From Acidobacteriaceae bacterium (lineage in GTDB: Bacteria; Acidobacteriota; Terriglobia; Terriglobales; Acidobacteriaceae), in the NCBI GenBank assembly GCA_003168355.1, contig PMSQ01000143.1:1-38859 (forward strand): a stretch of 38,859 nucleotides of DNA. The letters run 5' to 3'. Both the position numbers and the translations under genes were made by a program. The notes below the pieces were generated by a model. It was not told the origin of the DNA and did no database searches. It saw only the letters and a program-made list of their open reading frames with translations. Positions 7,580-15,008 of the stretch are shown here, in pieces (the first letter of the stretch is position 1; each line of letters opens with the position of its first letter).

Positions 7580-8872
7580 ATGAGACCCCCCCAGTCCATA
7601 ATCCAGCCTTCTTCCGTGCGAACAGTCCACTTTCTAACCGATTGCTTGGCAATCCTGCTGCTCGCTGTAATACCCATGCGCGCCGTGACGACCCCGCCCC
7701 AAGGCCCGACCCAACTCGCGTGCACTCCGACGGGCCTCGGATTTGGCGACATCGTTGCCGGTCAGACCGAAACCTTGTTGGCCGCCCTGACGAATACCGG
7801 ACAAACGAGTGTGACGGTGACGGCAATCACAACGAGCAATCCGGCATTCACCCTGTCCCAGTTGAGTCTGCCACTGGTGTTGGCACCGGGGCAGAGTGTC
7901 GAGCTGAGCGTAAGCTTCAGTCCCACGGCGATGGGATCGACGGGCGGAACGATCAAGTTCTCCAGCAACGCGTCGAACGCTGTTCTTGCGCTTCAAGTTG
8001 AGGGTACCGGCGTGACCAGCGAGGCTTTGACCGCCATTCCGTCGACGGCATCGTTTGGCCAGGTGGCGGTAGGAACCAGTGCCACTGTTCCTGTCGTACT
8101 TAAGAGCGATCGTTCCTGGAAGGTAATCCTCTCGGCGATCACGACGACTGGTAACGCATTCTCCGTGAGCGGGCCCACCTTGCCTATGACTTTGGCTGCG
8201 GGGCAAAGCGTTATTCTCAACGTCACATTCACGCCGCAATCGACTGGCATGGTCGGCGGGAGCTTGCTTGTTATGGGTCCCGTGCCGCTGACCATCCCTC
8301 TGACTGGCACAGGAACCGCCACGGGCCAGCTAGTCGTCGCGCCGGCGCCGTTGAACTTCGGAAACGTCACGGTTGGAACAACCGAGACTGAGCCCATGAC
8401 GATGAGCGCCGTCGGTGGAAGTGTGACCGTCTCTTCTGCCAGCAGCAGCAGTTCTCAATTTGTCCTGAACGGAGCCTCTTTCCCGTTGACGATCCCCGCG
8501 GGCCAAAGTGTGTCATTCAATGTGGCTTTCACGCCGCAAAGCAGCGGGACTGTGTCTGGTTCCCTCGCGTTTGGCAGCAACGCCTCCTCCTCGCGGACGA
8601 CGGAATCGCTGACTGGCGCCGGCACCGTGCCTGTGTACAGCGTCAATCTTTTCTGGAATTCCAGCACGGACGTGGTGGGCTACAACGTCTATCGCAGCGC
8701 CGCCGCGAACGGCACATATTCCAAAGTCAATTCCGCTTTGCAGCCTAGCACTACGTACACCGATAACACAGTCGTCTCCGGCCAGACGTATTACTACGCT
8801 GCCACATCGGTGAATTCCGCCGGACAGGAAAGCGCTCGCTCGACGCCCCCTGTGCAGGCAGCGATCCCATAG
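7580..8872 (+). CDS. Secreted protein with three HYDIN/choice-of-anchor D domains and a fibronectin III domain
   Basis: A 430-residue exported protein. The ATG at 7580 gives MRPPQSIIQPSSVRTV and a hydrophobic signal segment (FLTDCLAILLLAVIPMRAV). Three Ig-like repeats of the HYDIN/ASPM-SPD2 kind follow. Each runs LxFGxVxVGTxxTxxxxLTNTG, then SxxFxLSGxSxPxxLAxGQSVxxxVxFxPxxxGxxxGxxxFxSNA, ending in GTG (about 50-145, 150-240, 245-345). The C-terminus is a fibronectin type III domain (VNLFWNSSTDVVGYNVYRSA, then TYYYAATSVNSAGQES, about 350-430). Such proteins are thought to be surface or matrix adhesins or carbohydrate-associated modules. No PEP-CTERM tail or membrane anchor is seen. It converges with a lipoprotein-like gene that carries the same C-terminal domain type, 51 bases away. 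The ribosome site is weak. Confidence 0.85.
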   Translation: MRPPQSIIQPSSVRTVHFLTDCLAILLLAVIPMRAVTTPPQGPTQLACTPTGLGFGDIVAGQTETLLAALTNTGQTSVTVTAITTSNPAFTLSQLSLPLVLAPGQSVELSVSFSPTAMGSTGGTIKFSSNASNAVLALQVEGTGVTSEALTAIPSTASFGQVAVGTSATVPVVLKSDRSWKVILSAITTTGNAFSVSGPTLPMTLAAGQSVILNVTFTPQSTGMVGGSLLVMGPVPLTIPLTGTGTATGQLVVAPAPLNFGNVTVGTTETEPMTMSAVGGSVTVSSASSSSSQFVLNGASFPLTIPAGQSVSFNVAFTPQSSGTVSGSLAFGSNASSSRTTESLTGAGTVPVYSVNLFWNSSTDVVGYNVYRSAAANGTYSKVNSALQPSTTYTDNTVVSGQTYYYAATSVNSAGQESARSTPPVQAAIP

Positions 8873-8923
8873 CCGCGCGCTTCATAAGGGAGATTTCAGA
8901 AGGTTAGACAGCTTGGAACCGCG

Positions 8924-9412
8924 TCAAGGAAACGGAACTACTGCCTTGATCTCGATGGAAGCGTCGCTCTGCTTTCCACTTTCCGTAACTGCTTTGATTA
9001 CGTAGAAGTACGTTTTTTGCGCCTCGACCTTGGTATCGACACAACGGGTCCCCCGCACGGGCGATTCACTAATTCTACTGCCCTCGGCGTAGACGCGCGA
9101 CGAGAGACTCCGATACACGTAGTAGCCCTTGATTGCATCTCGCGGTGACATGGACGCGGGAGTCGCCGCATTCCACGAGAGGGTCACTGAGTGCGCATGA
9201 GGGCTGATCTGCAGGGGCGCAGGTGCCGCGCTCGAACCCGAGGGAACTCCGTTACACGATGGGATGTTCGCCGGCTGCGGCGCCGCTTGGGCATCTCCCA
9301 CGCTGGGAGTTTGCTTGGCATGGCTGCACGCCTGGCTCATGCCGCTCATCGTAAGAAACACAACTGCCAGAACTGATCGCCATCCCTTGGCCGGGATCGA
9401 TAAGCCTCTCAT
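8924..9412 (-). CDS. Exported, possibly lipid-anchored, single fibronectin III domain protein
   Basis: A 162-residue protein with a signal peptide (GWRSVLAVVFLTMSGMSQAC). The cysteine at residue 29 could be a lipid-anchor site, but the residues before it (S-Q-A) are not a standard lipobox, so type I cleavage is also possible. A Pro/Ala/Ser-rich linker follows, then a fibronectin III-like domain (HSVTLSWNAATP, IKGYYVYRSLSSRVYAEGSR, TYFYVIKAVTESGKQSDAS). Two cysteines, CNG near residue 53 and RCVD near 123, could form a disulfide outside the cytoplasm. A GGAAGAAG lies 8 bases before the ATG. The domain echoes the C-terminus of the convergent neighbour (GYNVYRS, YYYAATSVNSAG). Ligand unknown. 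Confidence 0.8.
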   Translation of the reverse strand: MRGLSIPAKGWRSVLAVVFLTMSGMSQACSHAKQTPSVGDAQAAPQPANIPSCNGVPSGSSAAPAPLQISPHAHSVTLSWNAATPASMSPRDAIKGYYVYRSLSSRVYAEGSRISESPVRGTRCVDTKVEAQKTYFYVIKAVTESGKQSDASIEIKAVVPFP

Positions 9413-9556
9413 CGGTAGCTTCTTCCCCGACGCAGCGCACGCTTGGTATTCACCTTGAACCCTGGGAATGGAGCATTCTACCGGATTCGGAAGTCTCCGC
9501 TGCAGCGCCTGCGAGCGAACCCAGTTACCTTAATCGGTTCACGAGAGAAGCTCTTT

Positions 9557-9576
9557 GTGTGCAATTTCTTGCACAC
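9557..9576. promoter_or_regulatory. Perfect dyad GTGTGCAA-N4-TTGCACAC, possible enhancer or operator
   Basis: GTGTGCAATTTCTTGCACAC is a perfect 8+8 inverted repeat. It lies about 100 bases upstream of a sigma-54-like -24/-12 element, the usual distance for an upstream activating site bound by a sigma-54 activator. A site for an ordinary repressor is the alternative. Confidence 0.45.
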
Positions 9577-9657
9577 TGCGAGTTTACCTCAGTCACCTCC
9601 GTAACATATAAAGTAATCATTCTAAACACCTTAATGGCACATAAGGGCCATTCTCCC

Positions 9658-9672
9658 TGGCCCCGCGCTTGC
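9658..9672 (+). promoter_or_regulatory. Candidate sigma-54 promoter (-24 TGGC, -12 TTGC)
   Basis: TGGCCCCGCGCTTGC fits the sigma-54 pattern TGGCAC(G)-N4-TTGC, with the diagnostic GG and GC separated by exactly 10 bases. Transcription would start near 9684, giving a leader of about 34 bases to the ATG at 9718. It deviates from consensus at two positions of the -24 part. The upstream dyad supports it. Confidence 0.5.
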
Positions 9673-9717
9673 GTTAGTACTAGTACAGATGGCCGATGCT
9701 CGGCACTCACTAAAGTT

Positions 9718-10203
9718 ATGCAGATAAACTGGTTCAGCGGGATTCTCAGCTACAGGGCAATACTTCTGCTGGTGGTGTTGGGTTTTTGCCGGCCGGTGCT
9801 CGCGCAACAGGTCTCACTCGCGCTACTTCATTCCGAGGCGATGGAACCTGCCCCGATGGTGCACTCCACGCAACCCGCTCCGCTGCCCGAAGCGCCCAGC
9901 CACCGCTTTTGGGACCGTGAGAACAACATTCTCTTTGTCACCGATGCAGCCTTCAGCGCTGCCGATTTCGTTGTAACCCGGGACAACCTGCGCGGCGGCG
10001 GGCAGGAACTGAACCCCGTTACACGTGTATTCAGCGGCAGCACCGCCGCACTCGCCGTGAACTTCGCCGGTGAGACGGCGGGCGTCGTCGGTCTCAGCTA
10101 CTTCTTCCACAAGACCGGACATCACAAAATGGAGCGGTACATCTCCATGCTGAACATCGGTTCCTCGGCGACCGCCGTGACCTTTGACCTTGCTCATCGA
10201 TAA
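9718..10203 (+). CDS. Small exported or membrane protein of unknown function
   Basis: From ATG 9718 the product has 161 residues; the frame stays open upstream to 9559, but that part covers the candidate promoter and reads unlike a protein. A signal peptide or first helix (SYRAILLLVVLGFCRPVLAQ) is followed by a Pro-rich segment containing PLPEAPS, then ENNILFVTDAAFSAADFVVT, a short helix (TAALAVNFAGETAGVVGLSY) and FFHKTGHHKMERYISMLNIG. The order of hydrophobic segments and the HKTGHHKMER block match a widespread acidobacterial hypothetical family; no function is known to me. It faces the exosortase gene tail to tail, 59 bases apart, and its control region looks sigma-54 type. It has no C-terminal PEP motif and so is not an obvious exosortase substrate. 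Confidence 0.75.
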   Translation: MQINWFSGILSYRAILLLVVLGFCRPVLAQQVSLALLHSEAMEPAPMVHSTQPAPLPEAPSHRFWDRENNILFVTDAAFSAADFVVTRDNLRGGGQELNPVTRVFSGSTAALAVNFAGETAGVVGLSYFFHKTGHHKMERYISMLNIGSSATAVTFDLAHR

Positions 10204-10262
10204 ATTGGATTGAAGATCAAGTTCCGAGTAGGTCTTAGGTTTCAATCAACAATCAGGAATCA

Positions 10263-11183
10263 TTAATTCTCGATTGATTCGCGTGAGGCTTTCCTCGCCC
10301 CGATTCCTGGTTTCTCTTCACCACAGCGCGCAATCCAAATAAGTAGGAATATCGCTGCCAAAGCGATCAGAAAGAAGACGATTCCGCCCTGCCGGTGCAG
10401 TCTCCCAGTCAGGAAACTCCGATCGACGCGCGTTGCGAGCATTCCCAGAGTAAATATCCGAAGCCCATTCTTGGCGACCGAAAGAGGAATTGCCACCGCG
10501 ATCACCACGGCCCTTCTCCAGGGAGAACGCAACAGGAGCTGCGCCAGAACCATGGTTGTGACGACTAAAATCAAGCTCGAACGGATACTGCTGCACTCGG
10601 GCGCAACCTCGAGCGTCAAGCCGGGAATGTGCAAGAGCATGCCGCGTTGCTCCACCGGAACACCCGCCGCCGCGAAAAGCAAATGGGCGGAGGCAGCCGA
10701 GCCACGCTGCAGCCAGCTTACGATCGGTTCCAACACGAAGCCGGGAAAAGGAACCAGCCAGAACAAGAAGCAAAGAGGAAACAACGCACGCCGGAAGGCG
10801 CCCGTGCCAAAACACAGAACAAACGCGGCAATCCACCACACCACAAATGCCAGCATGTTCGCCGAAAGTTGCACATCAACTGGCAGCGCAACCACGTTCC
10901 ATCTCACCAGGGAAGTGAGTAAAACAGCGCCCACCAGCAAACTTGACCCAATACTCCCACTCAATACAGAGGAGGGTTCAGGCAATTTCCAATCCAGGAC
11001 CGTCAAGGCGACGCTAATGGGGGCAATCAGCAGGATGTGTGTGTACTGCTCGTCGCGCAGGGCCAGAGCGAATGAAGACGCGAGCGGACCCCACCATATC
11101 GCGAAAGAAACTGCTCCCAGCATAGAAAAAGCCAGGAGTGGCGATAATTTGGAGATCGATTCCCGGTTCGAGGTATGCTGCAC
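10263..11183 (-). CDS. Exosortase (EpsH/Xrt family transpeptidase-like membrane protease)
   Basis: A polytopic membrane cysteine protease/transpeptidase that cleaves C-terminal sorting signals (PEP-CTERM or related) on surface proteins, usually in exopolysaccharide systems. The 306-residue product has about eight hydrophobic helices. It shows the family's N-terminal DEQYTHILL motif (residues 44-52) and the three catalytic positions: Cys197 in APECSSIRSSL, Arg242 in KNGLRIFTLGML, and His263 in RLHRQGG. The start is a GTG at 11183 without a clear ribosome site; a Met at residue 21 lies inside the first helix and is less likely. No EpsI domain is fused and no PEP-CTERM protein or polysaccharide locus is in the window, so its substrates are elsewhere or use another signal. 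An inverted repeat lies 21 bases upstream of the start. Confidence 0.9.
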   Translation of the reverse strand: MQHTSNRESISKLSPLLAFSMLGAVSFAIWWGPLASSFALALRDEQYTHILLIAPISVALTVLDWKLPEPSSVLSGSIGSSLLVGAVLLTSLVRWNVVALPVDVQLSANMLAFVVWWIAAFVLCFGTGAFRRALFPLCFLFWLVPFPGFVLEPIVSWLQRGSAASAHLLFAAAGVPVEQRGMLLHIPGLTLEVAPECSSIRSSLILVVTTMVLAQLLLRSPWRRAVVIAVAIPLSVAKNGLRIFTLGMLATRVDRSFLTGRLHRQGGIVFFLIALAAIFLLIWIARCGEEKPGIGARKASRESIEN

Positions 11184-11203
11184 AATGTACCCACAAGCCC
11201 GCG

Positions 11204-11246
11204 TGGTGTTACCTAACTGCGGGCGTTCCGTTTCACCTTAACACCA
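11204..11246. promoter_or_regulatory. 8+8 inverted repeat upstream of the exosortase start
   Basis: TGGTGTTA (11204-11211) and TAACACCA (11239-11246) are exact reverse complements 27 bases apart, in the gap between the exosortase start and the aldehyde dehydrogenase. The position suits an operator or a leader hairpin, but nothing decides it. Confidence 0.25.
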
Positions 11247-11391
11247 CCAGCTTCCTTCAAGAAAAACCTTGGTTCCAAGACTTTGGAAAGCCTCCATGCA
11301 AACTCGCGGTAACATAAGCGAAGACTGCTAACTGAGGCTGCTAATTGGAGACCGCTGCACTCATTTCGCATTACCGATTAGGGAGACGCAC

Positions 11392-12828
11392 ATGAAGAAC
11401 TGCCGCCAGTTCTATATCGATGGGAAATGGGTCGATCCAGCCAAAGTGCACGACTACCAGGTCATCAACCCTGCCAATGAAGAGGCCATTGCGATCATCT
11501 CGCTCGGAACCGCGTCCGATGTCGACAAGGCCGTGGCCGCAGCCAAGGTTGCCTTTGAATCGTACTCGGAGACCACAGTCGAAGTGCGCCTGGCTTTGCT
11601 GCGGCGGATCATCGAGGTATATAAGGCTAAGTCGGAAGCAATGGCTCAGACCATTTCGCAGGAAATGGGATGTCCCATCTCTCTCGCGCAATCGGCGCAG
11701 GCTCCCGCGGGTCTGGGACATTTGTTCGCGATCGTCAAGGTGCTGGAGCAGTTCAAGTTCGAAGATCTCAAGGGGTCCACCCTCTTGCGAAAAGAAGCGA
11801 TCGGGGTGTGCGGCCTCATTACCCCCTGGAACTGGCCCATGAACCAGATTGCCGCCAAAGTCGCGCCCGCTCTTGCCGCGGGATGCACCATGGTCCTCAA
11901 GCCGAGCGAGATTGCGCCTCTCTCCGCTTATCTGTTTGGAGAGATTCTCCATGAAGCAGGAACTCCACCCGGGGTTTTCAATTTGGTGAATGGCGATGGC
12001 CCCACGGTGGGCGCCGCAATCTCCTCGCATCCTGACGTGGCCATGGTTTCCTTTACTGGGTCTACGCGCGGAGGTGTCGCCGTGGCTTTAGCTGCCGCTC
12101 CCACCGTAAAGCGGGTTACGCAGGAACTCGGCGGTAAATCGGCCTGGATCATTTTGGACGATGCCGATCTCGAGAGTACGGTCAAAGATGGGGCGCAAGC
12201 GTGTTTTCGCAATACGGGTCAATCCTGCAACGCGCCCACCCGCATGCTGGTTCCGCGGTCGAAGATGGGGCAAGCGATTGTGGCAGCGAAGAAAACCGCG
12301 GATGCCACCAAAGTCGGCGACCCTTTTTCAGAAACCACGCACCTCGGCCCGCTCGCCAGCAAAGCTCAGTTCGAAAAAGTGCAGCGCTTGATCACTCAAG
12401 GTATTGAAGAAGGCGCAAAGCTGATCGCAGGTGGTCTCGGACGTCCCGAAGGCATCAATAAAGGCTACTTCGTCAAACCGACCGTATTCGCCGAGGTCAG
12501 CAACCACATGACCATCGCCCGCGAAGAAATCTTCGGCCCTGTTCTTTGCATGATCCCCTACGAAGATGAAGACGACGCTGTCCGAATTGCTAACGATACG
12601 CCTTACGGACTGTCAGGCTTTGTGAGTTCAGGAGATCTCGAACACGCGCGCCGCGTTGCCAAACGATTTCGCTCGGGCAATGTGCACATCAACAACGCCC
12701 GAGTCGACTTCGCTGGTTGCTTTGGCGGCTACAAACAATCGGGAAACGGCCGGGAATGGGGCGAGGCTGGGCTGGAAGAATTTCTTGAGCTGAAGTCCAT
12801 CTTCGGTTATGCCAGCCGACCGAAATGA
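11392..12828 (+). CDS. NAD(P)-dependent aldehyde dehydrogenase
   Basis: Oxidises an aldehyde to the carboxylic acid in the cytoplasm. At 478 residues it is of normal length. Visible motifs are TPWNWPM with the oxyanion Asn147, VLKPSE with cofactor-binding Lys170, FTGST (221-225) of the Rossmann fold, QELGGKSA with general base Glu245, and NTGQSCNAPTRML with nucleophile Cys279. A GGGAG lies before the ATG. It is followed at 74 bases by a class IV aminotransferase and then a carrier-thioesterase gene, all on the same strand, so it may supply or remove an aldehyde or amino-aldehyde intermediate in a small pathway. The closest named subgroup is the broad-specificity ALDH group often annotated as 3-succinoylsemialdehyde-pyridine or betaine-type; I cannot fix the substrate. 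Confidence 0.9.
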   Translation: MKNCRQFYIDGKWVDPAKVHDYQVINPANEEAIAIISLGTASDVDKAVAAAKVAFESYSETTVEVRLALLRRIIEVYKAKSEAMAQTISQEMGCPISLAQSAQAPAGLGHLFAIVKVLEQFKFEDLKGSTLLRKEAIGVCGLITPWNWPMNQIAAKVAPALAAGCTMVLKPSEIAPLSAYLFGEILHEAGTPPGVFNLVNGDGPTVGAAISSHPDVAMVSFTGSTRGGVAVALAAAPTVKRVTQELGGKSAWIILDDADLESTVKDGAQACFRNTGQSCNAPTRMLVPRSKMGQAIVAAKKTADATKVGDPFSETTHLGPLASKAQFEKVQRLITQGIEEGAKLIAGGLGRPEGINKGYFVKPTVFAEVSNHMTIAREEIFGPVLCMIPYEDEDDAVRIANDTPYGLSGFVSSGDLEHARRVAKRFRSGNVHINNARVDFAGCFGGYKQSGNGREWGEAGLEEFLELKSIFGYASRPK

Positions 12829-12902
12829 GGGTAGCGACTTACAATTATTGACATAAATTCGAGTAGCGTAGGGTACCATCAACGGACAGTGGGGGAGAAG
12901 AA

Positions 12903-13766
12903 ATGGGACTCGGAAGCGGGTGGTCCAAGACTTGGACCTATCTCGAGGGAGCCTGGCACGAAGGCAACGTGCCCATCATGGGTCCACGCACCCATGCCGC
13001 ATGGCTCTGCTCCATTGTCTTCGACGGCGCCCGAGCGTTTGAAGGCGTCACCCCCGATCTTGACCTACATTGTGCGCGCGTTAACGATTCCGCAAGGAAG
13101 CTCTTTCTCACTCCCACGGTGTCAGCGGAAGAGTGGGTCAAGCTCGCGCGCGAAGGCATAGCGCGATTCGACAAGGACGCTGCCCTCTACATTCGACCGA
13201 TGTACTGGGCGGAAAAAGAAGGACCATGGGTTCAGGCGCACGACCCCGAGTCCACCCGATGGTGTCTCTCCATTTACGAAGCACCCATGCGGGTACCCAA
13301 GGGCTTCTCGCTCACCCTGTCTCCCTATCGCCGCCCAAGCATCGACACGATGCCCGTCGATGCGAAGGCTGGATGTCTTTATCCCAACAATTCTCGTGCG
13401 CTTTTTGAAGCGCACGCCCGGGGCTTCGACAATGCGATCGTCTGCGACATGTTGGGCAACGTCGCCGAACTCGCTACCTCTAATATCTTCATGGTCAAAG
13501 ATGGCGTGGTTTTGACCCCGATCCCGAATGGGACTTTCCTCGCAGGCATTACCCGGCAAAGGGTCATCGGACTATTACGCGGAGCCGGCGTCACTGTGGT
13601 CGAGAAAACTCTCACCTACCAGGATTTCGAGAAGGCGGATGAGATTTTCGCAACGGGGAACTACTCCAAGGTAGTACCGGTGACTCGGATCGGTGACCGT
13701 CCGCTGCCATTCGGCCCCGTCTATACGAAGGCCCGAGAACTCTACTGGGCCTTCGCGCATTCATGA
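12903..13766 (+). CDS. PLP class IV aminotransferase, branched-chain aminotransferase-like
   Basis: Fold-type IV PLP enzyme, which moves an amino group between an amino acid and a 2-oxo acid. The 287-residue product carries FDGARAFEG (40-48), YIRPMYW (96-102), VDAKAGCLYPNN with PLP-binding Lys155, NVAELATSNIFMV with Glu189 that contacts the pyridine nitrogen, and GITRQRV (215-221). GGGGGAGAAG stands just before the ATG. The opening WTYLEGAWHEGNVPIMGPRT recalls a rhizobial subgroup rather than the housekeeping IlvE, so its acceptor need not be a branched-chain oxo acid. A TTGACA hexamer at 12848 may give it its own promoter, with a poor -10. It belongs to the ALDH-aminotransferase-thioesterase unit. 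D-amino-acid aminotransferase or aminodeoxychorismate lyase are less likely. Confidence 0.88.
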   Translation: MGLGSGWSKTWTYLEGAWHEGNVPIMGPRTHAAWLCSIVFDGARAFEGVTPDLDLHCARVNDSARKLFLTPTVSAEEWVKLAREGIARFDKDAALYIRPMYWAEKEGPWVQAHDPESTRWCLSIYEAPMRVPKGFSLTLSPYRRPSIDTMPVDAKAGCLYPNNSRALFEAHARGFDNAIVCDMLGNVAELATSNIFMVKDGVVLTPIPNGTFLAGITRQRVIGLLRGAGVTVVEKTLTYQDFEKADEIFATGNYSKVVPVTRIGDRPLPFGPVYTKARELYWAFAHS

Positions 13767-13859
13767 GCGGCGGAGTCTTGAGTAACGTGGAGTCGATTCT
13801 GGTCTCATCCGCGCCGCGCGTATGCGTGCTCGGTGCGGCTGTGCTGTACTGGGGCCACT

Positions 13860-14909
13860 GTGAACAATAACTCCACCGCCGCGACGGTCGACGTGCTCAC
13901 GCAGATCTGGCAGCGTGTTCTGCAACGCTCACCCATCGGGCCCGAAGACAAATTCTCCGATCTCGGCGGCAATGATTTGATAGCAGACCGCATGTTTGCC
14001 GAGATCGCGCAGGTGTGTGGGCGGGAGCTCCCGAGCGCCACCATCTGCCACGCGTCCACGATCGCGGCGCTGGCTATGCTGTTGGATCAGCCTGCTCTTC
14101 CCCGGTTTTCACCCTTCGTCCCTCTGAAGGCCGGCAGCCAGAACCCGCCGATTCTCATCGCGCACGGCGTCGGTGGCCGTGCAAGTTTCTCTGAGCTCGC
14201 CAGGCACATGCGCACCTCGCATCCCATCTACGGAATTCAGGCCAAGGGCGTCGACGGAATGGAGCTACCGTTCGATCGTATCGAGGATATGGCTGCGTTC
14301 TATCTTGATGCGCTCGAGCAGCTGCACCTCCAAGATTCTTGCGTCCTCATTGGTTACTCATTTGGCGGGCTCGTGGCGTTGGAAATGGCACAGCGATTGT
14401 CCGAGGCCGGCAGAAGGGTCGCGCTGCTGGTGCTGGTCGATACTTACCCGCATCCCCGCTACATGGCAATAGGTCAGCGCCTATGGCTCTTTGGAAGACG
14501 GGTACTGGGCCACCTCTCCAGCATGGCGCAGATGCCCATCGGTCGCGCATTTTCCTACTTGGCTGACGGCATCGAACGTCGCCTGCACGTCGCCGAAGCC
14601 CACAGACTCCGCACACTTCCTCCAGAAACCTCTCGTCTATCCTTCGCCCTGACAACCTCGCGCAATCGAGAAAGCGACTTCCTGGCCATGAGACGTTATC
14701 GGCCACGGTTTTATCGAGGCAAAATAAAATTCGTGCGGCCGGCCAGCAGCTCTTACCTTCCGACCGATCCCACCGCGATTTGGAAAAATCTGGCAGCGGA
14801 ACTCGAGGTCGAGACCGTCCCAGGCGATCATCTAGGAATGATCGGCACCCACTTCGAGAGTCTTGCTGCGGTGCTTACTCGTTGCGTGAGAGAAGCGTTT
14901 TCAGAGTAA
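13860..14909 (+). CDS. Carrier-like domain fused to a type I thioesterase; attachment serine replaced by Asp
   Basis: The N-terminal 75 residues match an acyl/peptidyl carrier fold (VDVLTQIWQRVL, then EDKFSDLGGNDLIADRMFAE). In active carriers the motif is LGG(H/D/N)SL, and the Ser receives phosphopantetheine. Here the codon is GAT, Asp39, so it should not be loaded. From about residue 90 follows an NRPS/PKS-type thioesterase: ILIAHGVGGRASF, GYSFGG with nucleophile Ser167, LVDTYPH with the likely acid Asp195, and GDHLGM with the His near residue 324, so the triad looks intact. I use GTG 13860; an in-frame GTG at 13833 would add nine unlikely residues. No adenylation or ketosynthase gene is nearby. 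The unit may release or edit an acyl group from a carrier encoded elsewhere, with the degenerate domain acting as a docking piece. Confidence 0.85.
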   Translation: MNNNSTAATVDVLTQIWQRVLQRSPIGPEDKFSDLGGNDLIADRMFAEIAQVCGRELPSATICHASTIAALAMLLDQPALPRFSPFVPLKAGSQNPPILIAHGVGGRASFSELARHMRTSHPIYGIQAKGVDGMELPFDRIEDMAAFYLDALEQLHLQDSCVLIGYSFGGLVALEMAQRLSEAGRRVALLVLVDTYPHPRYMAIGQRLWLFGRRVLGHLSSMAQMPIGRAFSYLADGIERRLHVAEAHRLRTLPPETSRLSFALTTSRNRESDFLAMRRYRPRFYRGKIKFVRPASSSYLPTDPTAIWKNLAAELEVETVPGDHLGMIGTHFESLAAVLTRCVREAFSE

Positions 14910-15008
14910 CCGGCTGAATTCTTCCCTTAATCCAAACCTCTGCGGAAGCCACGCGGGCATTGGGCACTTCCGACGAACTGTTCGGAGTCAACGCCGGCTG
15001 CGCGAGGT

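Noticed and set aside
9559-9717. Longer N-terminus for the small secreted protein
   Set aside because: The extra codons overlap the sigma-54-like promoter and put 53 unlikely residues ahead of a good signal peptide.
11392-14909. A complete NRPS/PKS cluster
   Set aside because: No condensation, adenylation or ketosynthase domain is in the window; only a thioesterase with a degenerate carrier is present.
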